Positions 16,315-26,724 of a stretch of DNA of 64,000 nucleotides are shown here, piece by piece (within the stretch, counting starts at the first letter, position 1; each line of letters begins with the position of its first letter). Source of the DNA: Desulfomicrobium escambiense DSM 10707. Its GTDB lineage: Bacteria > Desulfobacterota > Desulfovibrionia > Desulfovibrionales > Desulfomicrobiaceae. Both the position numbers and the translations under genes were made by a program. The stretch lies in the NCBI RefSeq assembly GCF_000428825.1, contig NZ_AUAR01000013.1, positions 62,001 through 126,000 on the forward strand, in the 5' to 3' direction. The notes under the pieces are model-generated. The model saw only the letters and a program-made list of their open reading frames with translations, made no database searches and was not told where the DNA came from.

Positions 16315-17148
16315 TCACCTCGCCAGACGCTGCCACGAGAAGCAGCGGCGCTCCACGCGGCGGAAGAGCCAGTCCATGAGGGCCCCGGTCAGGCCGATGC
16401 CGACCATGCCGGCCACGACGATGTCCGTCGAGGCCATGGTGTAGGCGTGGGTGATGAGGTAGCCCACTCCCGAGATGCTGCCCGGCAGCATCTCGGCCGA
16501 GACCAGGCACATCCAGGCCACGCCCAGGCCGATGCGCATGCCGTTGACCATGGACGGCATGGCGGCCGGCAGGAGGATCTTGCGGAAAATGTCGAACTGG
16601 CTTGCGCCGAGGACCCTGGCGGTGTCGATGAAGACGCGGTTGGCGTTGCGTACGCCGTGGATGCTGCTGGTCAGCACCGGGTAGAAGGCGCCGATGAAGA
16701 TGATGAAGATCATCGAGTACTTGAAATTGCTCAGATAGACGAACCATTGGCCGCGGTCGACGCCGAACAGGTCGGCCAGGCTGGCGATGCCGAACCAGGC
16801 CATGACCAGGGGTACCCAGGCCAGGGGCGGAATGGGGCGGAAAAGATTCAAGAAGTCGCCGAGCATGGTGTGTATCACGCTGTAGTAGCCCATGCCGATC
16901 CCCAGGGGGATGCCGACAGCCACGGCCACGCCGTAGCCCAGCAGAACCCGGAGCAGACTGACCCCGATGTTGGTCAGCAGCGAGCCCATGCTGAGCAGGT
17001 CCTGGCCGGGGCTGGCCAGCAGTTCGGCGACTTGTCCGACTGTGGGCAGGATGACGCTGTTGCCGATGACGGAGGCGGCCCAGGCCCAGATGGCCAGAAA
17101 GGCGGCCAGGGTGGTCAGGGCCAGAACGCGGTGGGAGAATGTGTGCAT
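16315..17148 (-). CDS. ABC transporter permease, NrtB/SsuC/TauC family
   Basis: This 277-residue protein has about six membrane segments and the EAA loop RVLGASQFDIFRKILLPAAMP, the site that couples to the ATPase. PPLAWVPLVMAWFGI is a strong marker of the nitrate/sulfonate/taurine permease family. I placed the start at the ATG at 17148 (MHTFSHRVLALTT), just before the first membrane helix; the frame is open further upstream but overlaps the binding-protein gene. No strong ribosome site is visible, which fits coupling to the upstream gene 52 bases away. Confidence 0.9.
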   Translation of the reverse strand: MHTFSHRVLALTTLAAFLAIWAWAASVIGNSVILPTVGQVAELLASPGQDLLSMGSLLTNIGVSLLRVLLGYGVAVAVGIPLGIGMGYYSVIHTMLGDFLNLFRPIPPLAWVPLVMAWFGIASLADLFGVDRGQWFVYLSNFKYSMIFIIFIGAFYPVLTSSIHGVRNANRVFIDTARVLGASQFDIFRKILLPAAMPSMVNGMRIGLGVAWMCLVSAEMLPGSISGVGYLITHAYTMASTDIVVAGMVGIGLTGALMDWLFRRVERRCFSWQRLAR

Positions 17149-17200
17149 CTGCGGATACCGGGTATCCGCCGGCCCCCGCGCGGGGAGCCGGCGGTCGTGG

Positions 17201-18316
17201 TTATTTCGAGGTCGTGTAGCTGAGGTCGAAGAGGACGTCCTGGGCTTCATGCAGGGTCTTGCCCTTGAGCTGTCCCCGGAACTTGCCCATGGAGTTGAGC
17301 ATGTCCAGGTACGTGCCCTGCCCCTTCATCCAGTTTTCCGTGGCCGCCGTGGTGAAGACGATGTTGGACTTTTCGACGGCTTCGGCCGGCGATCCGGTCC
17401 AGGCCGCCATGGCCTTGCCCTCTTCGGCCTTGTGTCCGTTGCACCACTCGGCGCTCTTGCCCAGCAGTTCTACGGTCTTGCCGACCGCGGCCGGGTTGGC
17501 GGCGATGACCTCGTCCCGGGCGGCCAGCACGCAGCAGGGGAAGTTGTGCCAGGCGCCGGCGGGCGGCAGGTCGCGCAGGTCCAGGGCGATGTGCCCGACC
17601 TTCTTCATCTCGGAGACCTCGGGATGCGGCGCGGGCCCGACCCAGGCGTCCACCTGCCCGCTGGTCAGGGCCGGGATGAAGTTGGCGGTGTCCTTCAGGT
17701 CCACGAGCAGCACGTCGGCGTCCTGCTGGTTGGCGTCCTGGGTGACCGTGAAGCCGGCCTGCTTCAGGGCTCCCTCGATGACGATGCGCGGGGCGCTGGT
17801 CGGGGAATGGTAGCCGATCTTGACGGGCTGCGTGGCGGCCTTGATGTGCGCGGCCACCTGGTCCCAGCCGCTCAGGGTGCTCTGGGGCGGGAAGACGAGG
17901 CTCATGCCGTCGACGTGGGTGGGGCACAGGATCTTCATCTTCGTGCCCTGGTCGATGCCGGCCATGATGGCCGGGCCCGAGGCCAGGGCCATGTCCATGT
18001 TGCCTTGGGCGAACATGGTCGTGGTCTCGGCGCCGCTCTTGTTGACGATGATGTTGAGCAGGGCCAGGGGCGTGTCGCCGTCCATGAGCTCGTACTTCAT
18101 CTTGTCCACGACGGGGCGCAGGTACACCCCGAAATCGCGGAACTCCTCACCCTTGGCCATGGCCACGATGAAGGGCGAATGATGGGTGGTGTAGATGTAG
18201 CCCACGTTGAGTTCCGGGAGTTTGTCCCCCGCCGGGGACTGCGTCGCGGCCAGGAAAACAGCCGCGGTCATGAACAGGCCGATGAAACCGATGAGTCGTG
18301 TTGCCCGAAAAAACAT
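17201..18316 (-). CDS. ABC transporter substrate-binding protein, NrtA/SsuA/TauA-like
   Basis: This 371-residue precursor has a signal peptide (RLIGFIGLFMTAAVFLAATQSPAGD). The mature part follows the SsuA/NrtA pattern: LNVGYIYTTHHSPFIVAMAKG, FAQGNMDMALASGPAIMAG, IKIGYHSPTSAPRIV and LTSGQVDAWVGPAPHPEV. AAGGAG lies 7 bases before the ATG at 18316; a TTG 15 bases earlier is in frame but unnecessary. The pocket ligand cannot be read. The gene starts 24 bases after a double-cubane-type protein, so the imported compound may be the reduction substrate or a precursor of it (inference). Sulfonate, nitrate and thiamine-precursor transporters share this fold. Confidence 0.88.
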   Translation of the reverse strand: MFFRATRLIGFIGLFMTAAVFLAATQSPAGDKLPELNVGYIYTTHHSPFIVAMAKGEEFRDFGVYLRPVVDKMKYELMDGDTPLALLNIIVNKSGAETTTMFAQGNMDMALASGPAIMAGIDQGTKMKILCPTHVDGMSLVFPPQSTLSGWDQVAAHIKAATQPVKIGYHSPTSAPRIVIEGALKQAGFTVTQDANQQDADVLLVDLKDTANFIPALTSGQVDAWVGPAPHPEVSEMKKVGHIALDLRDLPPAGAWHNFPCCVLAARDEVIAANPAAVGKTVELLGKSAEWCNGHKAEEGKAMAAWTGSPAEAVEKSNIVFTTAATENWMKGQGTYLDMLNSMGKFRGQLKGKTLHEAQDVLFDLSYTTSK

Positions 18317-18340
18317 GCAGGTCTCCTTCAATGGATGAGG

Positions 18341-19504
18341 TTAGGATATCGCTTCCAGAAACGCTTCGACGCGCGTCCGGATCTGTTCGGTGTCGGATTC
18401 CGAGTACCCGGTTTCGACCTGCAGGAAGGGCGTGCTCAGCCGTTCGGCAGCCTCCCGCACGATGCGGGATTCGACGTTGAATCCGTGGCAACCCTGCCAG
18501 GTCAGGTCGACGATGCCCTGGATGCGGAAATCCAGGCAGAGGGCCTCGATGGTCGCCACTCGTCCCGGGTTGGGGCTCATGCAGGCGCAGGGGATGTCCA
18601 GATACCGGCGGGCCGCGTTCACCAAAAGGTCCCCGCCGGTCTCGACGGGCTTGTCCAACCCCTTGATCCCGCTGCAGTTGTCCATGCAGACCACCACGCC
18701 CCCGCTTTCTTCGATGAGCTGCAGGACCTTGTGGGACCCCTTGCCCACGGGCGTGCCGGTCAGCAGGATTCTGGGGCGGTGCGCCGGGACTCCGGTCTTG
18801 CCGCGTGCACGCCTGTCCACGAGTTCGTCGCGCAGGCCCTGAAGGGCGTCCAGGTAGGGTTCGGCCTCGACCATGAAGCTCTTGCTCTCCAGAACCGGCA
18901 GAAGCTGCATGCCCGTCAGGATTGGCGCGCCGTCGGCGTTGACCCGCACGATGTCCCACAGCAGGTCGCGGATGGCGTTCTGGACGGTGATTTCCTCCAG
19001 CAGCCTCGTTTCGGTGAGTTCGTTGCCGCCTTGCGAAGCCAGGAAACGGCAAAGTCGCCCGACCTCGTCCAGCCAGAACTGCAGCGCGCCCGGCAGGGAC
19101 GGATCGTAAGGCAGATGCATCAGGTGGAGGGGTTTGATCCGCCCGAGAAACTCGTACATCTTCTTCTTTCCGTCGCAGGTGGTTTCGGCGACGACGAAAT
19201 CCGAGGCCGAGAAGAAAGGACAGGTGTCGGTCTTAGCGTAGCCGAAGCTGGACTTGATCAGCGGGCAGAGGCTGGCCGGGAGGACTTCCTCGGCAGCCTG
19301 GATGGGCGTCTGACGCTTGCCGCACAACCCGATGGGGACGGCCCCGGCGGCGCGGATGACCTCCAGCGGGGCATAGATGCAATAGACGCCGGCCACGGGC
19401 ATTCCGGCTTCACGGGCCGTTTCCAGCGCCGCCAGAGCATGCTCGCTGAATTTTTCGAAAAACTGCAGCCCCTGGGGCGTTAATTCTGGTGTATTCATGG
19501 TCAT
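18341..19504 (-). CDS. Second double-cubane-cluster / 2-hydroxyacyl-CoA dehydratase family protein
   Basis: This 387-residue protein has the same cysteine architecture as the product of 13423-14697: GVYCIYAPLEV, ASLCPLIKS, DTCPFFSASDFVVAETTCDGKKK, VCMDNCSGIKG, CACMSPNPGR and WQGCHGFNVE. The two proteins are clearly related but far from identical, so this is not a recent duplication. ATGs at 19504 and 19498 are both possible starts. It leads a four-gene minus-strand operon with an NrtABC-like importer. It has no activator in its own operon; the nearest is at 14694-15467, transcribed toward it. A reductase for the imported substrate is the simplest reading, but no substrate is known. Confidence 0.85.
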   Translation of the reverse strand: MTMNTPELTPQGLQFFEKFSEHALAALETAREAGMPVAGVYCIYAPLEVIRAAGAVPIGLCGKRQTPIQAAEEVLPASLCPLIKSSFGYAKTDTCPFFSASDFVVAETTCDGKKKMYEFLGRIKPLHLMHLPYDPSLPGALQFWLDEVGRLCRFLASQGGNELTETRLLEEITVQNAIRDLLWDIVRVNADGAPILTGMQLLPVLESKSFMVEAEPYLDALQGLRDELVDRRARGKTGVPAHRPRILLTGTPVGKGSHKVLQLIEESGGVVVCMDNCSGIKGLDKPVETGGDLLVNAARRYLDIPCACMSPNPGRVATIEALCLDFRIQGIVDLTWQGCHGFNVESRIVREAAERLSTPFLQVETGYSESDTEQIRTRVEAFLEAIS

Positions 19505-19991
19505 GTGGCCTTGGGCGTCGATGACGCTGTAAAAAACTTTGTGAATGACGGTCCGATATCGAAATATCCGATGTTTCGACTAGCCTTCACCAGAGCGACG
19601 CGTCCAATATGGATTCGAAATATGAACGAGAAACATGCATTTGAATTTATAATACAAGTTCGCAACAAGAATGATGATGGTAAGCGTTCTTCTTATCGTT
19701 GCGTGAAATTGCATATGCCGCATGATATGAAAATACATTGCGCATCATAGGTGCGTGAGCGGACTTTGAAGTACGTGTGAGGCATGCGCTGTCCAATTTT
19801 AGCGTACTCAGGAAGAAACAGCGGACTTGGTCACAGTGTGACACGCGGCAACAAGCCCGGAACAGCAACCGCCGGTAGCGCCCCGTATCCCCGTTGCCCT
19901 TCCTTAAAAAAATACCTACATATCAAGAAACGTTACCACCCAATCCCCGGATGACGACGCGTTTCGCGAAGCCCGGTTTGGAGCCGCCAGT
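19505..19991. other. Intergenic region with AT-rich segment, no convincing gene
   Basis: This 487-base region separates the divergent double-cubane/ABC operon from the L,D-transpeptidase gene. Bases about 19600-19760 are markedly AT-rich. Visible symmetric sites are GATAT-N4-ATATC around 19556-19569, close to the minus-strand operon start, and GTCACA-g-TGTGAC at 19830-19842. The short open frames inside show no ribosome site or recognisable product. Promoters for both operons must lie here. Confidence 0.5.
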
Positions 19992-21575
19992 TTGAAAGCT
20001 GCATTTCGTCTCTCATGCGTCCCCCCGTGTTTCCTGCTGCCCTGCTCTTTGCTGTTGACACTCGCCTTATGCGCGACGGTTTTCGCGGCCGACGGGCGGC
20101 TCTGGTTCGACCAGGGGCGGCCAACGGAGCAGGCCCGGCAGGCCGTGGGCATTCTGGCCCATGCCGCGGACGATGGGCTCGACCCGGCGAATTACGATGC
20201 CGGGAGACTCGGAAGGGACGTGGCCGCCGCCGACAGGGACCCGGGTTGGACGGACGAGGCGCGAAGCCGGCTGGACAAGGACCTTGCAGCGGCCATGCGC
20301 CGCTACCTTTCGGACCTGCATTTCGGCCAGGTGGACCCGCGCCTGATAAGCGAGAACTATTCCCCCACCGCCAAAACCTTCGACGCAGCCAAGGTTCTCG
20401 AGGACGCCGTCCGCGGGAAGAGGCTGATCGAGGCCGTGGCCAAGGCAACGCCGCCCTTTCCGTTCTACGCCGAGCTCCGGCAGGCCCTGGCCCAGTACCG
20501 CAGGCTCGCGACGGACACGGCCCAGACCCCGCTCTGGAAAACCAAACTGCCCCCGCTACCCGACAAGAAGCTCGAACTCGGCCAGATGTACGAAGGCTTG
20601 CCCATGCTCATCCAGCGCCTCGAAGCCCTGGGCGACCTGCCGCGAGATTCGTTCATCTCCACGCAGTACTCCGGCGACGTGGCCAAAGGCGTCATGGCCT
20701 TCCAGGAGCGGCACGGGCTGGAGCCCGACGGCGTCATCGGCCGCCAAACCCTGGCCGCCCTGGACGTCTCACCGGCGGCCCGCGTGCGGCAGATAGAGCT
20801 GACCATGGAGAGGCTGCGCTGGACCCCGCTGCTGAAAGCGCCGCGGGTCATCGTCGTCAACGTGCCCGAGAACTATCTGGAAGCCTACGAGGTCAAGGGC
20901 GACGAGATCGAACTGAAGACGCGAATGCGCGTCATCACCGGCACCGCCCCGGACAACCGCACGCCCATCTTCGATCTGGAGATGACGGCCATCGAGTTCA
21001 GCCCGTACTGGAACGTCCCCTACTCCATCGCCAGCAAGGAGCTGGTCCCTGAGCTGCGCGCCTACCCGAACCGGTTCGACCGGCAGGGGTTTGAATTCGT
21101 GTCCGGCAACGGCGTCATCAGCCAGTTCTCCTACGCATCCCTTGATGCGGTCATGCGCGGGGAAATGCGTATCCGCCAGCGGTCGGGCCCCAAGAACGCC
21201 ATGGGCCCCATCAAGTTCGTCATGCCCAACAAGGACAGCATTTATCTCCACTACACGGCCTCGCCCCGCCTCTTCGAGCGCTATCGCCGGGACCTGAGCC
21301 ACGGGTGCGTGCGCGTCGAGCAGCCGGTGGAGCTTGCGAAATTCGTGCTCAGCAACCATCCTGAATGGGATGAGGCGCGCATCATGGCGGCCATGGATTC
21401 CGGCGAGGCCTACACGCTGTCCCTGCGCGAACCGGTCAGGGTCGTCATCGCCTACAAGACGGTCAAGATCCGGGACGACGGGCAGATCCTCTTCTTCGCC
21501 GACGTCTATGGCCAGGACAGGCTGCTGGACCGGGCCTTGCGCGGGGTCAAGGACACGGCGAACCGGGGGATTTGA
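19992..21575 (+). CDS. L,D-transpeptidase, YcbB/LdtD type
   Basis: This 527-residue exported enzyme begins with a signal peptide (PPCFLLPCSLLLTLALC, cut near VFA-AD). It has a helical scaffold region, a peptidoglycan-binding domain around residues 225-265 (FQERHGLEPDGVIGRQTLAAL), and a YkuD catalytic domain from about 285 to 480. The active-site motif is SHGCVRVE with Cys near residue 439 and a His three codons into the IYLHYTASP stretch. LdtD makes 3-3 crosslinks in the cell wall. The start is TTG at 19992 with GGAG 8 bases upstream. It is shorter than E. coli LdtD (615). The next gene is a MepK-like peptidase, the same order as ycbB-ycbK in E. coli. Confidence 0.92.
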   Translation: MKAAFRLSCVPPCFLLPCSLLLTLALCATVFAADGRLWFDQGRPTEQARQAVGILAHAADDGLDPANYDAGRLGRDVAAADRDPGWTDEARSRLDKDLAAAMRRYLSDLHFGQVDPRLISENYSPTAKTFDAAKVLEDAVRGKRLIEAVAKATPPFPFYAELRQALAQYRRLATDTAQTPLWKTKLPPLPDKKLELGQMYEGLPMLIQRLEALGDLPRDSFISTQYSGDVAKGVMAFQERHGLEPDGVIGRQTLAALDVSPAARVRQIELTMERLRWTPLLKAPRVIVVNVPENYLEAYEVKGDEIELKTRMRVITGTAPDNRTPIFDLEMTAIEFSPYWNVPYSIASKELVPELRAYPNRFDRQGFEFVSGNGVISQFSYASLDAVMRGEMRIRQRSGPKNAMGPIKFVMPNKDSIYLHYTASPRLFERYRRDLSHGCVRVEQPVELAKFVLSNHPEWDEARIMAAMDSGEAYTLSLREPVRVVIAYKTVKIRDDGQILFFADVYGQDRLLDRALRGVKDTANRGI

Positions 21576-21616
21576 CCTCGGCGTTTTTTTGGGTCACAAG
21601 GGCTTCCGTGAAACAC

Positions 21617-22177
21617 ATGACGCATTCCCGCCGTGATTTCCTGGGCAGCCTCGCCAGGCTGGCGGTGGCCGGCGCCGCCGTCACATTGTCGCCCTCCGCG
21701 CTGGCCGCGGCCGCCATGGCCGTCCAGCCGAAGTCGCGCCGCCTCTGCTTCGAGCACACCCACACGGGCAAGAGCCTGGACATCGTCTACGCCGTAGGCG
21801 ACCGCTACGTGCCCGAATCCCTGACCAAGCTGAACGCCTTTCTCCGCGACCACTACTCCGGCCGCATCGGCCGCATGGACCCCAGACTTTTCGACCTGCT
21901 CTACCGCCTCAGGCAGACCCTGGGCAGCAGGCAGCCCATCGAGGTCATCTCGGCCTACCGCACCGCTGCCACGAACCAGGAACTGCGCCGCAAGGGACAG
22001 GGCGGGGTCGCCAGAAAGAGCCTGCACATGGAAGGCAAGGCCATCGACCTGAACATTCCGGGGGTGTCCCTGGCCGACTTGCGCGACGCGGCCAAGGACC
22101 TGCGCAAGGGCGGCGTGGGCTACTACCCCCACGACGGCTTCGTCCACGTCGACACGGGTCCCATCCGTACCTGGTAA
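21617..22177 (+). CDS. MepK/YcbK-like murein endopeptidase (DUF882, M15 family)
   Basis: This 186-residue protein has a Tat signal (HSRRDFLGSLARLAVAGAA). Zinc-site motifs are SLHMEGKAIDLNIPG and GFVHVDTG, as in DUF882/peptidase M15 enzymes. E. coli MepK cleaves 3-3 crosslinks, the product of L,D-transpeptidases, so pairing with the LdtD-like gene 41 bases upstream makes functional sense. I chose the ATG at 21617; GTG at 21608 and ATG at 21572 (overlapping the preceding stop) are in-frame alternatives. Confidence 0.9.
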   Translation: MTHSRRDFLGSLARLAVAGAAVTLSPSALAAAAMAVQPKSRRLCFEHTHTGKSLDIVYAVGDRYVPESLTKLNAFLRDHYSGRIGRMDPRLFDLLYRLRQTLGSRQPIEVISAYRTAATNQELRRKGQGGVARKSLHMEGKAIDLNIPGVSLADLRDAAKDLRKGGVGYYPHDGFVHVDTGPIRTW

Positions 22178-22213
22178 GCACGGCGCGACGATGGCGCCTC
22201 CGACGAATTTCAG

Positions 22214-22250
22214 AGGGTGATCCCGGCCTGCAGGCTGCGACCACCCTTTT
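22214..22250 (+). terminator. Possible terminator after the MepK-like gene
   Basis: AGGGTG pairs with CACCCT, enclosing the palindrome GCCTGCAGGC, followed by TTTT. It lies 36 bases after the stop codon. Confidence 0.55.
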
Positions 22251-22335
22251 CCTTTGCGCTCCCCGGCCGTTGTGCCGCTTGCCGAAAACCGCTAATGGCC
22301 CCCTAGACTTCCCCGGCATTCCAGGAGCGCTTTCC

Positions 22336-22872
22336 ATGCACAAAAACCTCAGGCATCGCATGAGACTTTTCGACATCATTTGGAATTTGGCGACGGTCGG
22401 CGGCAGGCTGTGCGCGGTATTCCCGCTCATCGCCCTTGCGCTGCTCTGCACGCATGCCGAGGCCTGGGGGCAGGCCGCCGAAGGCATACCGCTGACGGAT
22501 CTCCCACGGGCGGTCCTCGTCATCGGCGGCCGGTCCGTGGACGTCCAGGTGGCCGCGACGCCCGAGGCCCGCCAGACGGGCCTCATGTTCCGCGCGAGCC
22601 TGCCCGCGGACGAGGGCATGCTCTTCGTCCACGACGCCCTGCGGGTGCGCTGCATGTGGATGCAGAACACCCTCATCCCCCTGACGGCGGCTTTTCTCGA
22701 CGAGGACGGGCGCATCCTGGGGTTTGCGGACATGGAGCCGCTGACCACGCAGAGCCACTGCTCGCCGGGGCCGGCCGCGTACGTGCTGGAGATGAACCAG
22801 GGATGGTTCGCGCGGCACGGCGTCGTCGCCGGGCAGCGGATCGATCTGGCGGGGGTCGGCGCGCGTCCCTGA
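22336..22872 (+). CDS. DUF192 family exported protein
   Basis: This 178-residue protein has an N-terminal hydrophobic signal (CAVFPLIALALLCTHAEAWG) and a DUF192 domain: PEARQTGLMFRASLPADEGM, FVHDALRVRCMWMQNTLIPL and YVLEMNQGWFARHG. The domain forms a small beta barrel found in many bacteria and archaea; its function is not established. AGGAG at 22323-22327 sets the ATG at 22336. It ends at a bidirectional terminator shared with katG. Confidence 0.85.
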   Translation: MHKNLRHRMRLFDIIWNLATVGGRLCAVFPLIALALLCTHAEAWGQAAEGIPLTDLPRAVLVIGGRSVDVQVAATPEARQTGLMFRASLPADEGMLFVHDALRVRCMWMQNTLIPLTAAFLDEDGRILGFADMEPLTTQSHCSPGPAAYVLEMNQGWFARHGVVAGQRIDLAGVGARP

Positions 22873-22917
22873 CGGCGCCGTGTCGGAGCGTGTCCGGCAA
22901 GGAAGCGGGTGACAAAA

Positions 22918-22957
22918 ACGGCCCGGCCCAAGGCACTCCGCCTTGGGCCGGGCCGTT
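22918..22957. terminator. Bidirectional terminator between DUF192 gene and katG
   Basis: A stem of about 16 bp (ACGGCCCGGCCCAAGG / CCTTGGGCCGGGCCGT) with a short loop has A5 on the left and TTTC on the right. It serves the convergent genes on both sides. Confidence 0.88.
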
Positions 22958-22970
22958 TCATGTGCGGGGA

Positions 22971-25555
<2,585 letters not shown>

Positions 25556-25596
25556 ATGGACGTTATGGACTGGATGGACGGTATGGACGGCGGACG
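25556..25596. repeat. Array A: four 9-base units ATGGACNNN
   Basis: ATGGAC recurs exactly every 9 bases at 25556, 25565, 25574 and 25583, with variable three-base spacers GTT, TGG, GGT and GGC, then a partial unit GGACG. It lies just upstream of the four-helix-bundle gene. Two matching arrays lie downstream of that gene. Confidence 0.9.
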
Positions 25597-25622
25597 AATT
25601 GCTTGAAACGGGAGGGGGTGCG

Positions 25623-26237
25623 TTGGAGCCGATCATTGCCAGGCATGGCGGGTACAGGAAGCTGAAGAGCTTTCAGCTGGCGCGGTTGTGCTACGACGTC
25701 ACGGTGCGGTTTTGCGAGCGCTATGTCCCGGCCGGCAGCCGGACGCGGGACCAGATGGTGCAGGCGGCGCGCAGCGGGGTGCAGAACATCGCCGAAGGCA
25801 GCGAGGCGAGCGGCACATCCAAGAAAACGGAACTCAAGCTCACCAGCGTGTCCAGAGCCAGCCTGGAAGAACTGCTTCTGGACTACGAGGACTTTCTGCG
25901 CCAACGCAACCTGCCCATGTGGCCCGCCGCCGACCCGCGTCGCGCCTCTCTGGTGGCCCGGCGCTGCCGGAACGCCGACGAGGTGGCAGCCTGGGTCCGG
26001 GGAGTTCGGGACGATGCGCTGCGTGCAGAACGAGACGGCGCTTGTAGCAACGCAGCGGCACCGGGCTACCCCGAAATTGCTGCCAACGCGGCCCTGACCC
26101 TTATCGGCGTGACCTGCGCCCTGTTGGACCGCCAACTGGCCGCCCTTGCCCAGGCCTTCGCGGAAGAAGGCGGTTTTACGGAGCGCCTCTACCGCGTGCG
26201 TACGGCGCAGAAAAGAAGAAAAGGGGAAATGGACTGA
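25623..26237 (+). CDS. Four-helix-bundle protein with suffix domain (S23/IVS-related family)
   Basis: This protein of about 204 residues resembles the family first seen in 23S rRNA intervening sequences: KLKSFQLARLCYDVTVRFCERYV, GSRTRDQMVQAARSGVQNIAEG, SKKTELKLTSVSRASLEELL and DYEDFLRQRNLP. A long C-terminal extension follows, with NADEVAAWVRG and AANAALTLIGVTCALLDRQLAAL, the suffix domain known from this family. GGGAGGGGG sits just before a TTG at 25623; a TTG at 25599 is an alternative. The last codons and stop (ATG GAC TGA) are themselves the first unit of repeat array B. The family is probably DNA- or RNA-associated, but its cellular role is unknown. The flanking arrays suggest it belongs to a mobile or repeat-linked unit. 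Confidence 0.85.
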   Translation: MEPIIARHGGYRKLKSFQLARLCYDVTVRFCERYVPAGSRTRDQMVQAARSGVQNIAEGSEASGTSKKTELKLTSVSRASLEELLLDYEDFLRQRNLPMWPAADPRRASLVARRCRNADEVAAWVRGVRDDALRAERDGACSNAAAPGYPEIAANAALTLIGVTCALLDRQLAALAQAFAEEGGFTERLYRVRTAQKRRKGEMD

Positions 26238-26264
26238 ATGGACGAGATGGACGTTATGGACGAA
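26229..26264. repeat. Array B: four 9-base units ATGGACNNN overlapping the gene end
   Basis: ATGGAC recurs at 26229, 26238, 26247 and 26256 with spacers TGA, GAG, GTT and GAA. The first unit supplies the stop codon of the four-helix-bundle gene. The segment AATGGACGAGATGGAC (26237-26252) is the exact inverse of array C at 26311-26326. Confidence 0.9.
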
Positions 26265-26289
26265 AGCCTTTGCAGGCCTCATCCCTGCC

Positions 26290-26326
26290 AGCGTCCATGT
26301 GGTCCATAGGGTCCATCTCGTCCATT
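26290..26326. repeat. Array C: four inverted 9-base units (GTCCAT)
   Basis: GTCCAT recurs at 26293, 26302, 26311 and 26320, the reverse complement of the units in arrays A and B. The 16-base exact inverted repeat with array B can fold into a hairpin with a loop of about 58 bases, close to the 3' end of the four-helix-bundle transcript. Confidence 0.9.
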
Positions 26327-26349
26327 ACCCTCTCCAAAACCCACAAAAG

Positions 26350-26384
26350 AAAAAGAGCCTGAAGTCTTGCAACCTCAGGCTCTT
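26350..26384 (-). terminator. Terminator of the tRNA-Val/tRNA-Asp transcript
   Basis: On the minus strand GAGCCTGA, a 12-base loop and TCAGGCTC are followed by T4 and CTTTTG. It lies 9 bases after the 3' end of tRNA-Asp. Confidence 0.85.
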
Positions 26385-26392
26385 GATTTCTA

Positions 26393-26469
<77 letters not shown>

Positions 26470-26481
26470 GCATGGTCTTCT

Positions 26482-26557
26482 TGGTGGGCGGTACAGGGAT
26501 CGAACCTATGACATTCGGCTTGTAAGGCCGACGCTCTCCCAGCTGAGCTAACCGCCC
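26482..26557 (-). tRNA. tRNA-Val (anticodon TAC)
   Basis: A 76-base cloverleaf with acceptor GGGCGGT/ACCGCCC and encoded ACCA. The D-arm is AGCTCAGCTGGGAGAGC, the anticodon loop is CTTACAA, and the T-arm is GGTTCGATCC. Confidence 0.97.
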
Positions 26558-26582
26558 TGCCCCGTCCAACGAGAAAATGTCT

Positions 26583-26609
26583 CTATATGTACGGACACCC
26601 GTTGTCAAA
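26583..26609 (-). promoter_or_regulatory. Promoter of the tRNA pair
   Basis: On the minus strand TTGACA (26609-26604) is followed after 15 bases by TATAGA (26588-26583), about 25 bases before tRNA-Val. The spacer is short by two bases, but both boxes are near consensus. Confidence 0.6.
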
Positions 26610-26724
26610 GACTTTTCTGCCGGATGGAAAAATCTTCTCTGATGCCCGACGGGCTTTGCTCTTCGCCGCTTGTGTACTATTGTTGAAGCAGGACTTTTCA
26701 CCCCCAGCCCCTGCGCAGGAGCCC

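Noticed and set aside
19505-19750. Short plus-strand frame in the AT-rich gap
   Set aside because: No Shine-Dalgarno, no motif, and it overlaps the likely promoter of the minus-strand operon.
25556-26326. The ATGGACNNN arrays as a CRISPR array
   Set aside because: Units are 9 bases with 3-base spacers, and no cas genes are present.
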